The position numbers and the translations under genes were made by a program. The notes beneath the pieces are model-generated. The model was not told where the DNA came from. It saw only the letters and a list, made by a program, of their open reading frames with translations, and ran no database searches. Positions 16,246-24,701 of a stretch of DNA of 38,651 nt are shown here, piece after piece. Source of the stretch: an uncultured Holdemanella sp. (GTDB lineage Bacteria > Bacillota_I > Bacilli_A > Erysipelotrichales > Erysipelotrichaceae); the NCBI RefSeq assembly GCF_934772795.1, contig NZ_CAKVMR010000018.1, positions 1 through 38,651 on the forward strand, in the 5' to 3' direction. Numbering within the stretch: the first letter of the stretch is position 1; each line of letters starts with the position of its first letter.

Positions 16246-17340
16246 ATGGAAAAGGCATTCAAGTATCGTATCTATCCAAATAGGGAACAAAGAATATTAC
16301 TAGCCAAGACTTTTGGCTGTACTCGTTTTGTATATAATCATTATCTGGCAAAGCGTAGGGATGCCTATGAAAAAGATGGAATCACTTTAAACTATACGGC
16401 ATGTGCTAAGGATCTAGTTTCTTTAAAGAAAGAATATGAATGGCTTAAGGAAGTGGATTCCGTGGCTCTACAGTCAAGTGTAAAGAATCTGGATACGGCA
16501 TATATAAATTTCTTTAAGAAAAAAGCTGAATATCCTAGATTCAAATCGAAGAAGACACATCGTTATTCATATACAACAAAGTATACAAGAGGAAATATTG
16601 AATTATTAGACAATAAGGTCAAACTTCCTAAGATTGGTCTTGTAAAGATAAAGAAAACACGACAACCAAAAGGAAGACTACTGAGTGCAACAGTTTCACA
16701 AGTACCAAGTGGAAAGTATTATGTTTCATTAAATTATACAGATGTAGAAGAAGTCTTGTTTCCACTGACATATAATGAGACAGGTATAGATCTAGGTATC
16801 AAGGATTTTATCATATTGAGTAATGGAGAAAGGGTGGAAAATCCAAAATATCTGAAGAAGTCGATTGAGAAACTGAAAAAGCTCCAGAGACAGCAGTCAC
16901 GAAAAACAAAGGGCGGCCGCAACTGGATCAAAAACAGAATCAAGATTGCAAGACTTCATGAAAAGATAGCGAATCAAAGAATGGATTTTATCAACAAACT
17001 ATCTACTAGAATCATTAGAGAATATGACATTATCTGTATCGAAGATTTAAAAGTAGAGAATATGCTTAAAAACCACAATCTTGCCCAGTCTATATCGGAT
17101 GTATCCTGGTCAAAGTTTACAACCCAGCTAGAATATAAAGCCGAGTGGTATGGAAAAGTGATCAAGAAAGTAGACACATTCTATGCGAGCAGTCAGATCT
17201 GTCATTGTTGCGGATATAAGAATGAAGAAACAAAAGATTTAAATGTAAGAGAATGGACATGCCCAAAATGCCATTCAAATCATGACAGAGATGTAAATGC
17301 ATCCATCAATATATTGATGCAAGGCATATTAGCTAATTAG
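16246..17340 (+). CDS. tnpB: TnpB RNA-guided endonuclease of IS605 family
   Basis: A 364-residue TnpB, the ancestor-like relative of Cas12. It uses an RNA from the element's right end to cut DNA that matches the flanking sequence. The N-terminal part is the helix-turn-helix/WED region (MEKAFKYRIYPNREQ). The split RuvC nuclease shows D182 (GIDLGIKDF), E266 (CIEDLKVEN) and D349 (DRDVNASI), with a zinc finger from C319/C322 and C339/C342 in between. All catalytic residues are present. A good ribosome binding site (AGAGGAG) precedes the ATG. No truncation is seen. Confidence 0.95.
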   Translation: MEKAFKYRIYPNREQRILLAKTFGCTRFVYNHYLAKRRDAYEKDGITLNYTACAKDLVSLKKEYEWLKEVDSVALQSSVKNLDTAYINFFKKKAEYPRFKSKKTHRYSYTTKYTRGNIELLDNKVKLPKIGLVKIKKTRQPKGRLLSATVSQVPSGKYYVSLNYTDVEEVLFPLTYNETGIDLGIKDFIILSNGERVENPKYLKKSIEKLKKLQRQQSRKTKGGRNWIKNRIKIARLHEKIANQRMDFINKLSTRIIREYDIICIEDLKVENMLKNHNLAQSISDVSWSKFTTQLEYKAEWYGKVIKKVDTFYASSQICHCCGYKNEETKDLNVREWTCPKCHSNHDRDVNASINILMQGILAN

Positions 17341-17449
17341 CTAAAAATAAAAAAAGAACCGCAGGAACTGCGGGGATAGCTTGGTAAGAAAGGTTTCAAA
17401 AGAAACCTGTTCCCAAGAATCTCGTCACTGAAGTGACGAGAGGTTCAAG
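17341..17449 (+). ncRNA. Putative omega-RNA (reRNA) 3' scaffold at the IS605 right end
   Basis: Three hairpins follow the tnpB stop: CCGCAG/CTGCGG near 17360-17375, AGGTTTC/GAAACCT near 17392-17409, and CTCGTCACT/AGTGACGAG at 17421-17440. In characterised elements the guide RNA runs from the 3' part of tnpB to the right end, and the guide is the host sequence just beyond. Here that is CCCATTGGACTCTTGACGGA from 17450, part of the sotB-like gene. The RNA is inferred from family knowledge; the hairpins are visible. Confidence 0.55.
17421..17440 (+). repeat. IS605-type right-end hairpin
   Basis: CTCGTCACT and AGTGACGAG form a perfect 9-base-pair stem around GA, nine bases before the inferred right end. 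It shares the CTC(A/G)T...ACT pattern with the left-end hairpin. Confidence 0.8.
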
Positions 17450-18514
17450 CCCATTGGACTCTTGACGGATATTGCCCAAACCTTTTCTATCACACAAACA
17501 CAAGCCGGTATTATGATCACCATCTATTCCTGGGCCGTTATGTTACTTTCTTTACCATTGATGATTTTAGCTTCTAAATACAACTACAAGAAGATATTGC
17601 TGGTTACACTTTTCTTATTTGGACTAGGACAAGCCATCAGTGCAATTTCTATGAACTTCCCTATATTAATTATAGGAAGATTGATTGTGGCTTGTGCTCA
17701 CGCTGTATTCTGGTCTATCGCAAGTGTCATTGCGGTAAAACTAGTCAATGAAGATAAACGTGAGTTTGCGATGAGTATGATTGTGACAGGTACAAGTGTT
17801 GCCATGATTGCCGGTTTACCACTTGGAAGAATGATTGGCTTATGGATTGGATGGAGAATCACATTTCTAATCGTAGGTATCATCAGTATCATTCTTCTAC
17901 TTTTTCAAACACACTACTTTCCCAGTCTTGAAACAACTTCTGCCTTTTCTTTAAACCAATTACCTACACTATTAAAAAATAGACAACTGATTACCATTTA
18001 CGGTATTTCCTTATTATTTGCGAGTGCCTACTATACAGCCTATAGTTATATTGAACCCTTCTTATCACAAGTCGCAAATTTATCAAACAACACAATCACG
18101 CTAGTTTTATCCTTATTTGGAGTTGCTGGAATTGGTGGAAGTATCTTATTCTCAAATTTCTACAATAAAAATAGAAAGAGATTCATCTTAGCTTCACTAT
18201 TCTGTCTTACACTCGTTTTATTCTTGTTAAAACCAAGTACAGCATCCATGATTACACTGTTGTTGATTTGTATTGTATGGGGTATGAGTTCTACTGCATT
18301 TAATGTAGCTTGTCAATCCGAAACGATGTTGGCAACCAATGAAAATACAAGTTCTGTTGCGATGTCGATTTTCTCAGGCATCTTTAATCTAGGTATTGGA
18401 TTAGGATCTTTTATTGGAGGGCAAACCATTAACCTTCTTAATATTCAATCCATTGGGTATGTTGCTGGTATAATCGCAGTACTTAGCATAATCTTCTATA
18501 TAAGACGTCGCTAA
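17450..18514 (+). pseudogene. SotB-like MFS efflux transporter, 3' fragment
   Basis: The remaining 354 residues of a 12-helix major facilitator transporter, in frame with the 5' fragment. Clear similarities to E. coli SotB (sugar and drug efflux) include PIGLLTDIAQ at the junction, IVACAHAVFWSI, AYYTAYSYIEPF and FSGIFNLGIGLGSFIGG. A TTG at 17462 opens the frame but lacks the first membrane segment and a binding site. No stop or frameshift is seen within the fragment, so the insertion is probably recent. Precise excision should restore a 379-residue gene. Confidence 0.88.
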
Positions 18515-18521
18515 TATATGA

Positions 18522-18527
18522 TAGAAT
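18522..18527 (+). promoter_or_regulatory. Extended -10 promoter of tgt
   Basis: TGATAGAAT, just after the stop of the sotB-like gene and 20 bases before the tgt start. It would let tgt be expressed despite the upstream insertion. The -35 region is weak. Confidence 0.45.
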
Positions 18528-18546
18528 AAATGGGTTGGAGGAATTT

Positions 18547-19758
18547 ATGGAATACAAGAACGACAATAAATTTTATTTTGAAATTGAAAAAAGAATTCCT
18601 GGTCATTTAGGAAGAGCCGGAATTATACATACACCTCATGGAGACATCAAGACCCCTGCATTTATGTGTGTTGGAACACATGGTGAAGTTCGCTTTGTTT
18701 CTATGGAAGAATTAAAAAGTATTAATGCCCAAGCCATGTTGAGTAATGGCTATCATTTAAGAAATATTTCCCCTGAAATTGCAGAAAATGGTGGCTTATC
18801 CGCATGGTCAAAATGGAACGGTCCAACCTTAACGGATTCCGGTGGATTTCAAGTGATGTCTTTAGGTTCTGGCTGTGGAAAAGTTGTCAGCATGAAACGC
18901 GAAGACAATATGAAAAATACCGAAGAAGAAAAGCGCTTGGCCCACGTAACAGAAGATGGAGTACACTTTCATGATCCATTTACAGGTCAAGAAGATTTTA
19001 TTGGTCCTGAAGAAAGTATGCAAATTCAATGTCGCATTGGAGCCGATATTCATATGGCCTATGATGAATTAACTTCTTTAGCTGACACATACGAATATAA
19101 CGTTGAATCTTTGGCAAGAACAGAGCGTTGGGCAAAGAGAAGTCTTGATGAACATAAGAAGCATTGTGATGATTTAGGGTATCACCAATCTTTATATGGC
19201 GTCATTCAAGGTGGTCGTTGGGAAGATCTTAGAAGATCAACTTGTAAAAAATATGCGCAGATGGATTTTGATGGCTATGGATTAGGTGGAGCTTTCCTTA
19301 AAGAAACACTTGGTGATATTTTAACTTGGTGTAATGAAGAATTACCTGAGAATAAGCCAAGACACTTATTAGGATTATCTCATCCAGATGATATTTTAAT
19401 TGGTACAGAAAATGGTGCGGATACATTTGATTGTGTAGCTCCTACAAGAGAGGCAAGACATGGTAGATTATATACAATGCATGGTCCAATCAATCTATCA
19501 AAATATAGAGATAGCGATGAAATTATTGACGAAGGTTGTGATTGTCCGACTTGTCTTAGTCAGATTACATTAGGTGAATTAAGAAGACTATGGAAATCAC
19601 AAGATCGTAATGAATCCGCCAAATATTTTGAACTGGCTTCTATACATAATCTTCGTTTCATCATCCGTTTAACTGAACAAGCTCGACAAGCTATTTTAGA
19701 TGGTACATTTAAAGAATTCAAAGAATCATTCTTAAATTCATATTATGGGAACAAGTAA
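18547..19758 (+). CDS. tgt: tRNA-guanine transglycosylase (queuine/preQ1 tRNA-ribosyltransferase)
   Basis: This enzyme exchanges guanine 34 in GUN-anticodon tRNAs for a 7-deazaguanine base. The 403-residue form starts at 18547 after GGAGG. D97 (TLTDSGGFQ) and D295 (DTFDCVAPTR) fit the general base and nucleophile. C331, C333, C336 and H367 form the zinc site. Several pocket motifs are unlike the standard bacterial enzyme: YDELT where a cysteine (DECT) is usual, GGAFLKE where GGLAVGE is usual, and VAPTREARHG instead of V(M/L)PTRNARNG. It may prefer another base such as salvaged queuine; that is inference. No queuosine synthesis gene is nearby. Confidence 0.92.
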   Translation: MEYKNDNKFYFEIEKRIPGHLGRAGIIHTPHGDIKTPAFMCVGTHGEVRFVSMEELKSINAQAMLSNGYHLRNISPEIAENGGLSAWSKWNGPTLTDSGGFQVMSLGSGCGKVVSMKREDNMKNTEEEKRLAHVTEDGVHFHDPFTGQEDFIGPEESMQIQCRIGADIHMAYDELTSLADTYEYNVESLARTERWAKRSLDEHKKHCDDLGYHQSLYGVIQGGRWEDLRRSTCKKYAQMDFDGYGLGGAFLKETLGDILTWCNEELPENKPRHLLGLSHPDDILIGTENGADTFDCVAPTREARHGRLYTMHGPINLSKYRDSDEIIDEGCDCPTCLSQITLGELRRLWKSQDRNESAKYFELASIHNLRFIIRLTEQARQAILDGTFKEFKESFLNSYYGNK

Positions 19759-19773
19759 TTGTTCCTTTTTTTT
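19748..19773 (+). terminator. Terminator of tgt
   Basis: GGAACAA pairs with TTGTTCC around a 4-base loop, followed by TTTTTTTT. The tgt stop codon (19756-19758) is in the loop. Confidence 0.9.
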
Positions 19774-19779
19774 GTGACG

Positions 19780-19807
19780 AAAAAAAAGAGAAATCAAACG
19801 ATTTCCC
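19780..19807 (-). terminator. Terminator of the MetE-like gene
   Basis: Minus strand GGGAAATC (19807-19800) pairs with GATTTCTC (19795-19788), followed by eight T. It converges on the tgt terminator. Confidence 0.8.
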
Positions 19808-20908
19808 TTAAATAAAGTCTTGGCAAGATACCAATAAATCAATTTTCTTCCATTGTGTTTCTTCATCAATGCAGTTACCTTCTTCAACAGAGGCAAATCC
19901 ACATTGTGGAGAAAGCGCAATATTATCACCGACTACGGCTTTAGCTTGTTCATAACGCGTTTTAATCGCATCATGCTCCTCTAATTCCGGACGTTTTGTA
20001 GAAATCAAACCAGCCACAAATGTGCGGTCTGTACCTTTTAAAACAGCCCATGGATCAAAGGTTCCACTACGAGCATCATCATATTCTACAAAATAGCCAT
20101 CATATGGAATACTTGCGACAGATTTTGCGATCGTATCATAGAATCCATGGAATAATGGATTTCCTTTGAAGTTTCCTTTACAGAAGTGTGTCGCAATCTG
20201 CATATCTTCTGGACGATTTTCTAAAGCCTTAGTACTTACACGCACAAACCAATCTAATACTTGTGCTTTTGTATAGCCCAACCCTTCTACTTTTGATACA
20301 AATGTATCATCAATCATATATGTCCATGAAGTATCATCAATTTGAATGTAGCGACATCCATGATTGTAGAAATCACGAATAGCTGCCTGATATGCCAATC
20401 CAATATCTTCAATCACAGCTTCAATATCCGTACCATAATATGGTGTATCCTTAATGCCTAGTTGCAAGAAATGATCAATCAAAATCATATTTGGTCCAGA
20501 AATACATTTCTTTGCCTCTACACCATATTTACTAGCTTCATTCTTCAAGAAATCCCATGCGTACATCTCTTTATGTGCTTTATTTGGATCATAAGAAATC
20601 TTGCCTTCGATCATACCTAATTCGATGTGATTGTTTCTTCCATTAATAAACTTATCCAAATGTTTTGTAGTAAAACCATCAAATTCTTTCAACCAATCTA
20701 AATGCCACCAGCGACGACGGAATTCTCCATCCGTCACAAACTTCAATCCATGTTGCACTTCTTTCGCTACTAATTTTGCGATTTGTTCATCCTCTACATC
20801 ACGTAATTGTTCATATGTGATTTCATTATTATTAAATTTAGCACGAGCCTCTTTAATTTCTTGTGGTCTTAAAAAAGATCCTACAATATCATATTTAATA
20901 TTCAACAT
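19808..20908 (-). CDS. MetE C-terminal-domain protein (YxjG/YxjH-like, cobalamin-independent methionine synthase family)
   Basis: A 366-residue TIM-barrel protein of the MetE/UROD superfamily, equal to the catalytic half of cobalamin-independent methionine synthase. The N-terminus has VGSFLRP and TDGEFRRRWWHLDW. Zinc-ligand candidates are H and C in THFCKGN, an acidic residue in FVEYDDARSG, and C in LSPQCGFAS. Such stand-alone proteins occur in Firmicutes as YxjG/YxjH and are thought to transfer methyl groups to homocysteine; the methyl donor is uncertain. It is monocistronic with a good GGAGG site. No SAM riboswitch or T-box is seen in the 126-base upstream gap. Confidence 0.85.
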   Translation of the reverse strand: MLNIKYDIVGSFLRPQEIKEARAKFNNNEITYEQLRDVEDEQIAKLVAKEVQHGLKFVTDGEFRRRWWHLDWLKEFDGFTTKHLDKFINGRNNHIELGMIEGKISYDPNKAHKEMYAWDFLKNEASKYGVEAKKCISGPNMILIDHFLQLGIKDTPYYGTDIEAVIEDIGLAYQAAIRDFYNHGCRYIQIDDTSWTYMIDDTFVSKVEGLGYTKAQVLDWFVRVSTKALENRPEDMQIATHFCKGNFKGNPLFHGFYDTIAKSVASIPYDGYFVEYDDARSGTFDPWAVLKGTDRTFVAGLISTKRPELEEHDAIKTRYEQAKAVVGDNIALSPQCGFASVEEGNCIDEETQWKKIDLLVSCQDFI

Positions 20909-21021
20909 AAGTAAACTTCCTCCAATGTCATCATTTTATCATTTCTTAATGATTATTGATAATATTTAATAATATGCACCTGTTATAACTTTTATCTATA
21001 GATAAGAAAATATGAATATGA

Positions 21022-21027
21022 TAAAAT
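21022..21027 (+). promoter_or_regulatory. Extended -10 promoter at a leaderless start
   Basis: TGATAAAAT ends 7 bases before the ATG at 21035, so transcription should begin at or within a base or two of the start codon. No Shine-Dalgarno is present. Confidence 0.55.
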
Positions 21028-21034
21028 ATCTACT

Positions 21035-22069
21035 ATGAACACAAAAGAATATATATTAGATCAATTTAAAACATATCCTCATCTTGAACTTGAAGACTTG
21101 ATGAAATTTTTATACCAAAGCACTTTTGGTTGTGAACACCTAGTTTCAGATCAAGACACAGTAAAAAAACATATCCAACAAGAATTCGATACACAAATGG
21201 ATTCATGCAATTCCATTGAATATCTAGATGGAGACTATGTTCGTCTACATTTAAATTATGGATTGAGTGTAAATACATTGAGTACTTTATTTATATTATC
21301 TAGCCAACAAGAAAAGAATGGAATAAAACAGCTTGAAGATAAGATTCAAATTCTTTTAGAACTTATCTCAAATCATACACTTCCATTTTCTTTAGAAGAA
21401 TCAAAAAATGTTCTTATAAAATGGAAAGAAGAAGGCTATCCAGCCATTCATCATTCCAATACATTCAATCAAATGTACCATCCATCTTATCGTTTGATTC
21501 ATAAAAAATACGTTCCCTTTTTAGAACTATTCAAATATATCGACGACAAACATCCTTCTATTCTTTCAATTGATGGGCGTTGTGCTTCAGGTAAGACTAC
21601 ACTTGGTATCCTTTTAAAACAAGTATATGACTGCAATGTATTTAAAATGGATGACTTTTTTTTACAGCCCCATCAAAGGACAAAGGAAAGGCTAGAAAGT
21701 CCTGGAGAAAATGTAGATCATGAGCGTTTTGAACAAGAGATCTTAATTCCATTATCCAAACATGAAGATGTGAATTTGCGTAAATTCAATTGTTCAACTC
21801 TGTCAATACAATCTCCTAATTTGATTCCATATAAATCATTCAATGTCATTGAAGGCTCTTATTCGATGCATTCAGATCTTCAAAAATATTATGATTTTTC
21901 TGTTTTTTTAACTCTAAACAAAGAAGAACAAATTGAAAGACTAAAGAAAAGAAATCCAAATATGTTGAATAATTTTATTCAACGATGGATTCCTTTAGAA
22001 GAACTTTATTTTAATACTTTTTCAATCCAAGATAAATGTAAAATCCTAATAGATACATCAAAGGCCTGA
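21035..22069 (+). CDS. Two-domain protein: uncharacterised N-terminal region plus uridine kinase-like P-loop domain
   Basis: This 344-residue protein has no name I can give. The N-terminal ~170 residues are soluble and helical (MNTKEYILDQFKTYPHLELE...) with a conserved-looking YPAIHHSNTFNQMYHPSY segment. The C-terminal part is a P-loop kinase domain with Walker A GRCASGKTT (181-189), then KMDDFFLQPHQRT and NVDHERFE, as in uridine/phosphoribulokinase-type enzymes, and VIEGSYSMH. The substrate is unknown. Translation appears leaderless. It is a single-gene unit ending in TGA inside its terminator stem. Confidence 0.8.
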   Translation: MNTKEYILDQFKTYPHLELEDLMKFLYQSTFGCEHLVSDQDTVKKHIQQEFDTQMDSCNSIEYLDGDYVRLHLNYGLSVNTLSTLFILSSQQEKNGIKQLEDKIQILLELISNHTLPFSLEESKNVLIKWKEEGYPAIHHSNTFNQMYHPSYRLIHKKYVPFLELFKYIDDKHPSILSIDGRCASGKTTLGILLKQVYDCNVFKMDDFFLQPHQRTKERLESPGENVDHERFEQEILIPLSKHEDVNLRKFNCSTLSIQSPNLIPYKSFNVIEGSYSMHSDLQKYYDFSVFLTLNKEEQIERLKKRNPNMLNNFIQRWIPLEELYFNTFSIQDKCKILIDTSKA

Positions 22070-22095
22070 GAAATTCTCAGGCCATTTCATTTTTA
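22063..22095 (+). terminator. Terminator of the kinase-like gene, containing its stop codon
   Basis: GGCCTGAGA pairs with TCTCAGGCC around 3 bases, followed by ATTTCATTTTT. The TGA stop (22067-22069) is in the first arm. The cotransporter gene converges from the other side. Confidence 0.8.
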
Positions 22096-23901
22096 TTCCA
22101 CTTGCTCATCTTCCATACTGACAATACGACCTTCTCTTTGTCCAAGATCATATTTTTCACGGTATTCAGCCAATGTTGTTTTATAATCGTCACCTTCGAT
22201 CGCATATACTTTGGAATCATGAATATGAATGTCTGTATCTTTTTCACGAATCTTAATCAAGGCCACCATACTACTTGCACAGTGTGTAGCGATACGGTTT
22301 AAGCTATTTAATAAATCATTGAATACTGTACCTTCTTCAAGGCCACAGTTTCCTTGTGATAAACGTTCAACGTGACGCAATTTCATTTCATCACAAAGTC
22401 CACGAATGACAATTCCTAATGGAGATACGCGCCTTGCCAAATTTAAATCATCTTCTAGATACGCATGATATGTCATATTCATAGATTCACGAACGGCTTC
22501 CATAACAAGGTTTAATTCATCCATAGCCGCTTCTGACATTTCCATACGATTCTCATTGATACTCTTTGACATTTCGGCAATATCTGCAGCGTGATCACCA
22601 ATTCTTTCAAAGTCACTAATTGTATGAAGATATAGTGAGGCTTGTCTTGTTTGTTCTGTATTTAATGCTTGTTTTGTCAGCTGCATTAAATAAGAACCTA
22701 AACGCGCTTCGTATTTATCAATCAAAGTTTCTTTACGATGTACCTTATCATATTTTTCAGGTCTAAACTCATTGATCAAGTTCATTGAACGATTCACGTT
22801 ATTACGAACCTTTTTAGCCATGCCATTCATTACACGATGACATTGTGCAATCGCCAATGCAGGATACGGAATCAAACGTTCTTCCAATAAATCAAAGTCT
22901 GCTTGTTCTTCTAAATCTTCAGGACTGTCTTTGACAATACGCATTAATAATTTTTCAATTTGAGGAATGAACCAGAATAATACTAAAACATTTCCACAAC
23001 GAATGGCTGTATTCATTAATGCGATATTTACTGGAGACATAACTTTATTCACAAAGCCATAATGCATAAACACATTTGAACCATAGAATAAGATTGACCA
23101 GATAATCATACCAAATAAGTCATTGATCAAATATTCTAATGCGGTACGTTTACCATTCTTATTTGCACTTAAGGCCGAAATCAATACAGGACATGCAGCA
23201 CCAATACCAATACCTAAGTTAATTGGGAAGGCAGCCGCAAATGTCAATGAGCCTGTCATAGATAGTGCCTGCAAGATACCAATCGCAGCACTAGCACTTT
23301 GTAGAACAGCTGTAAACAAAATACCAACAAGAATACCCATGACTGGATTTGAGAACATTGTAAGCATACTAATAAATGTTTCGTTTGTTCTTAAAGGCGA
23401 AACGGCTCCACTCATTTGTTGCATACCTGTCATTAAAATCGCAAATCCAAGCATGATATTTCCAACATTTTTATGTGTAGTACGTTTTCCAAATGTTTTT
23501 AAACAAATACCAATAAACGCAAACAAAGTTGTGATCGTAGCTGTTGAGAATAAGCTTGCGATACCACTAGAACCACCAACATAAGATAAACACAATATCC
23601 AACCGGTAATACTTGTACCAATATTGGCACCCATGATAATACCGATAGCTTGTCTTAGTTTCATCATACCTGAGTTAACAAAACCAATGACCATTACTGT
23701 CGTAGCACTACTAGACTGAATAACAGAAGTAACACCTGCACCTAAGGCAACACCTTTTAAGCTCGTGTTTGTCATCTTGTACAAGAATGCTTCTAACTTG
23801 TTACCGGCTACGCTTTTTAGTCCATCGCCCATTAATGACATACCGAACAAAAATAACGCAATGCCTCCTAATAGGGATAAGACCATTGTAACTATTTCCA
23901 T
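22093..23901 (-). CDS. Na+/phosphate cotransporter family protein with PhoU-like C-terminus
   Basis: A 602-residue membrane protein. The first ~310 residues form the duplicated Na/Pi-cotransport core, with the signature VIQSSSATTVMVIGF in the first half and VLQSASAAIGILQ in the second. The C-terminal ~230 residues are helical and PhoU-like (LHTISDFERIGDHAADIAEMS), as in YjbB-type transporters. Length and architecture are typical. Transport of phosphate out of or into the cell cannot be told from sequence. It is monocistronic, with AAGGAG before the start. Confidence 0.92.
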   Translation of the reverse strand: MEIVTMVLSLLGGIALFLFGMSLMGDGLKSVAGNKLEAFLYKMTNTSLKGVALGAGVTSVIQSSSATTVMVIGFVNSGMMKLRQAIGIIMGANIGTSITGWILCLSYVGGSSGIASLFSTATITTLFAFIGICLKTFGKRTTHKNVGNIMLGFAILMTGMQQMSGAVSPLRTNETFISMLTMFSNPVMGILVGILFTAVLQSASAAIGILQALSMTGSLTFAAAFPINLGIGIGAACPVLISALSANKNGKRTALEYLINDLFGMIIWSILFYGSNVFMHYGFVNKVMSPVNIALMNTAIRCGNVLVLFWFIPQIEKLLMRIVKDSPEDLEEQADFDLLEERLIPYPALAIAQCHRVMNGMAKKVRNNVNRSMNLINEFRPEKYDKVHRKETLIDKYEARLGSYLMQLTKQALNTEQTRQASLYLHTISDFERIGDHAADIAEMSKSINENRMEMSEAAMDELNLVMEAVRESMNMTYHAYLEDDLNLARRVSPLGIVIRGLCDEMKLRHVERLSQGNCGLEEGTVFNDLLNSLNRIATHCASSMVALIKIREKDTDIHIHDSKVYAIEGDDYKTTLAEYREKYDLGQREGRIVSMEDEQVE

Positions 23902-23963
23902 CTTGAACTCCTTTATAAAATGAATATTTAATTTTCAATTTTTACGCATATCGCGACGTCTTT

Positions 23964-23992
23964 ATTATGCAATAAAAACAATGTCAAAACAA
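23964..23992 (-). promoter_or_regulatory. Promoter of the Na/Pi cotransporter gene
   Basis: Minus strand: TTGTTT (23992-23987), 17-base spacer, CATAAT (23969-23964). The leader is about 55 bases. TTGACA overlaps the spacer and is a possible alternative -35. Confidence 0.45.
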
Positions 23993-24034
23993 TATTAAAT
24001 TTATGTTAATTTTCTGTAAAATGAAGTTTTTTTC

Positions 24035-24048
24035 TGAAAACGCTTTAA
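24035..24048 (+). promoter_or_regulatory. Possible CcpA (cre-like) site upstream of the Na/Pi gene
   Basis: TGAAAACGCTTTAA differs by one base from the Firmicutes cre pattern TGNAANCGNNNNCA. It lies about 43 bases upstream of the cotransporter -35 box and just beyond the preceding operon's terminator. A chance match is quite possible. Confidence 0.3.
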
Positions 24049-24080
24049 AAAAGATGACTTTAGAAACCTAAAATCATCTT
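24044..24080 (-). terminator. Terminator of the seven-gene operon
   Basis: Minus strand AAGATGATTT (24080-24071) pairs with AAGTCATCTT (24060-24051), followed by TTTTAAAG. The stop of the site-2 protease gene is in the loop/stem region. Confidence 0.75.
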
Positions 24081-24701
24081 TGCGATCATCTCAAAAAATT
24101 GAATCATATTTGAACGTAACATACCCAACGGATAATCTAATAAACCTGAAAAAATCAATAAGATAAATAATAGATTCATCCATGGTGCACCATCAATAAA
24201 TTTATAGTATTTATCGTCGGGTAAAAACGAAAACAATACTTTTGAGCCATCTAATGGTGGTACTGGAATCAAGTTAAAAATGCCAAAACCAGTTGAAATC
24301 AATCCTGTATATGTCAATGTATTCGATATAAAATATCCTACACTAGACATCATAAAATATGGAGCAAATTTATAGAGTGCATAAAATAAGAATACACAAA
24401 TAAAGCTTAATAGAAAGTTTGCGATTGGACCCGCAAAACTTGTCCATATGATTCCTGTCTTCGCATCTTTGTAGTAACGTGCATCCACGGGTACCGGTTT
24501 TGCCCAGCCAAATCCACATACTAATAGACAGACAAGTCCAATCCAGTCAACATGTTTAAAAGGATTTAAGCTCAATCGACCTTCCATCTTAGCCGTAGGA
24601 TCTCCCATCCAATAGGACACAAGTCCATGTGCCGTTTCATGAATCGACATGGAAAGAACAACGGCAATGACGAGATAAATAATATTTGATAAATTAAACA
24701 T
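24060..24701 (-). CDS. Site-2 protease family membrane metalloprotease (M50)
   Basis: A 213-residue polytopic protein of the compact S2P/M50 group. The zinc motif is H21-E22-TA-H25 (HETAHGLVSY) in the first membrane helix, and the third ligand is the Asp of NLIPVPPLDGSKVL. The group lacks the PDZ domain of RseP-type proteases. Its substrate is unknown; relatives cut membrane proteins within the bilayer. The start overlaps the end of ychF by 8 bases, and it is the last gene of the operon. Confidence 0.88.
   Translation of the reverse strand: MFNLSNIIYLVIAVVLSMSIHETAHGLVSYWMGDPTAKMEGRLSLNPFKHVDWIGLVCLLVCGFGWAKPVPVDARYYKDAKTGIIWTSFAGPIANFLLSFICVFLFYALYKFAPYFMMSSVGYFISNTLTYTGLISTGFGIFNLIPVPPLDGSKVLFSFLPDDKYYKFIDGAPWMNLLFILLIFSGLLDYPLGMLRSNMIQFFEMIAKMILGF

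Larger units (their letters stand above)
15680..17449 (+). mobile_element. IS200/IS605-family element with tnpA and tnpB, inserted in the sotB-like gene
   Basis: About 1770 bases. It has no terminal inverted repeats but has subterminal hairpins: left CTCATGACT/AGTCATGAG (15696-15715) and right CTCGTCACT/AGTGACGAG (17421-17440). This is the end structure recognised by Y1 transposases. No target duplication is visible, as expected. The ends are placed by restoring the host frame; a cut one base earlier at both ends (TTTAT before, TTCAA as the right end) also restores it. The element follows a T-rich TTTAT(A) target, which would also be the TnpB target-adjacent motif. Confidence 0.9.

Noticed and set aside
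17462..18514. A shorter functional MFS gene starting at TTG 17462
   Set aside because: It lacks the first membrane helix and any ribosome binding site, and the missing part is present in frame upstream of the insertion element.
20909..21034. SAM riboswitch or T-box before the MetE-like gene
   Set aside because: The 126-base gap is AT-rich and shared with a divergent gene, and contains no recognisable S-box or T-box elements or leader terminator.
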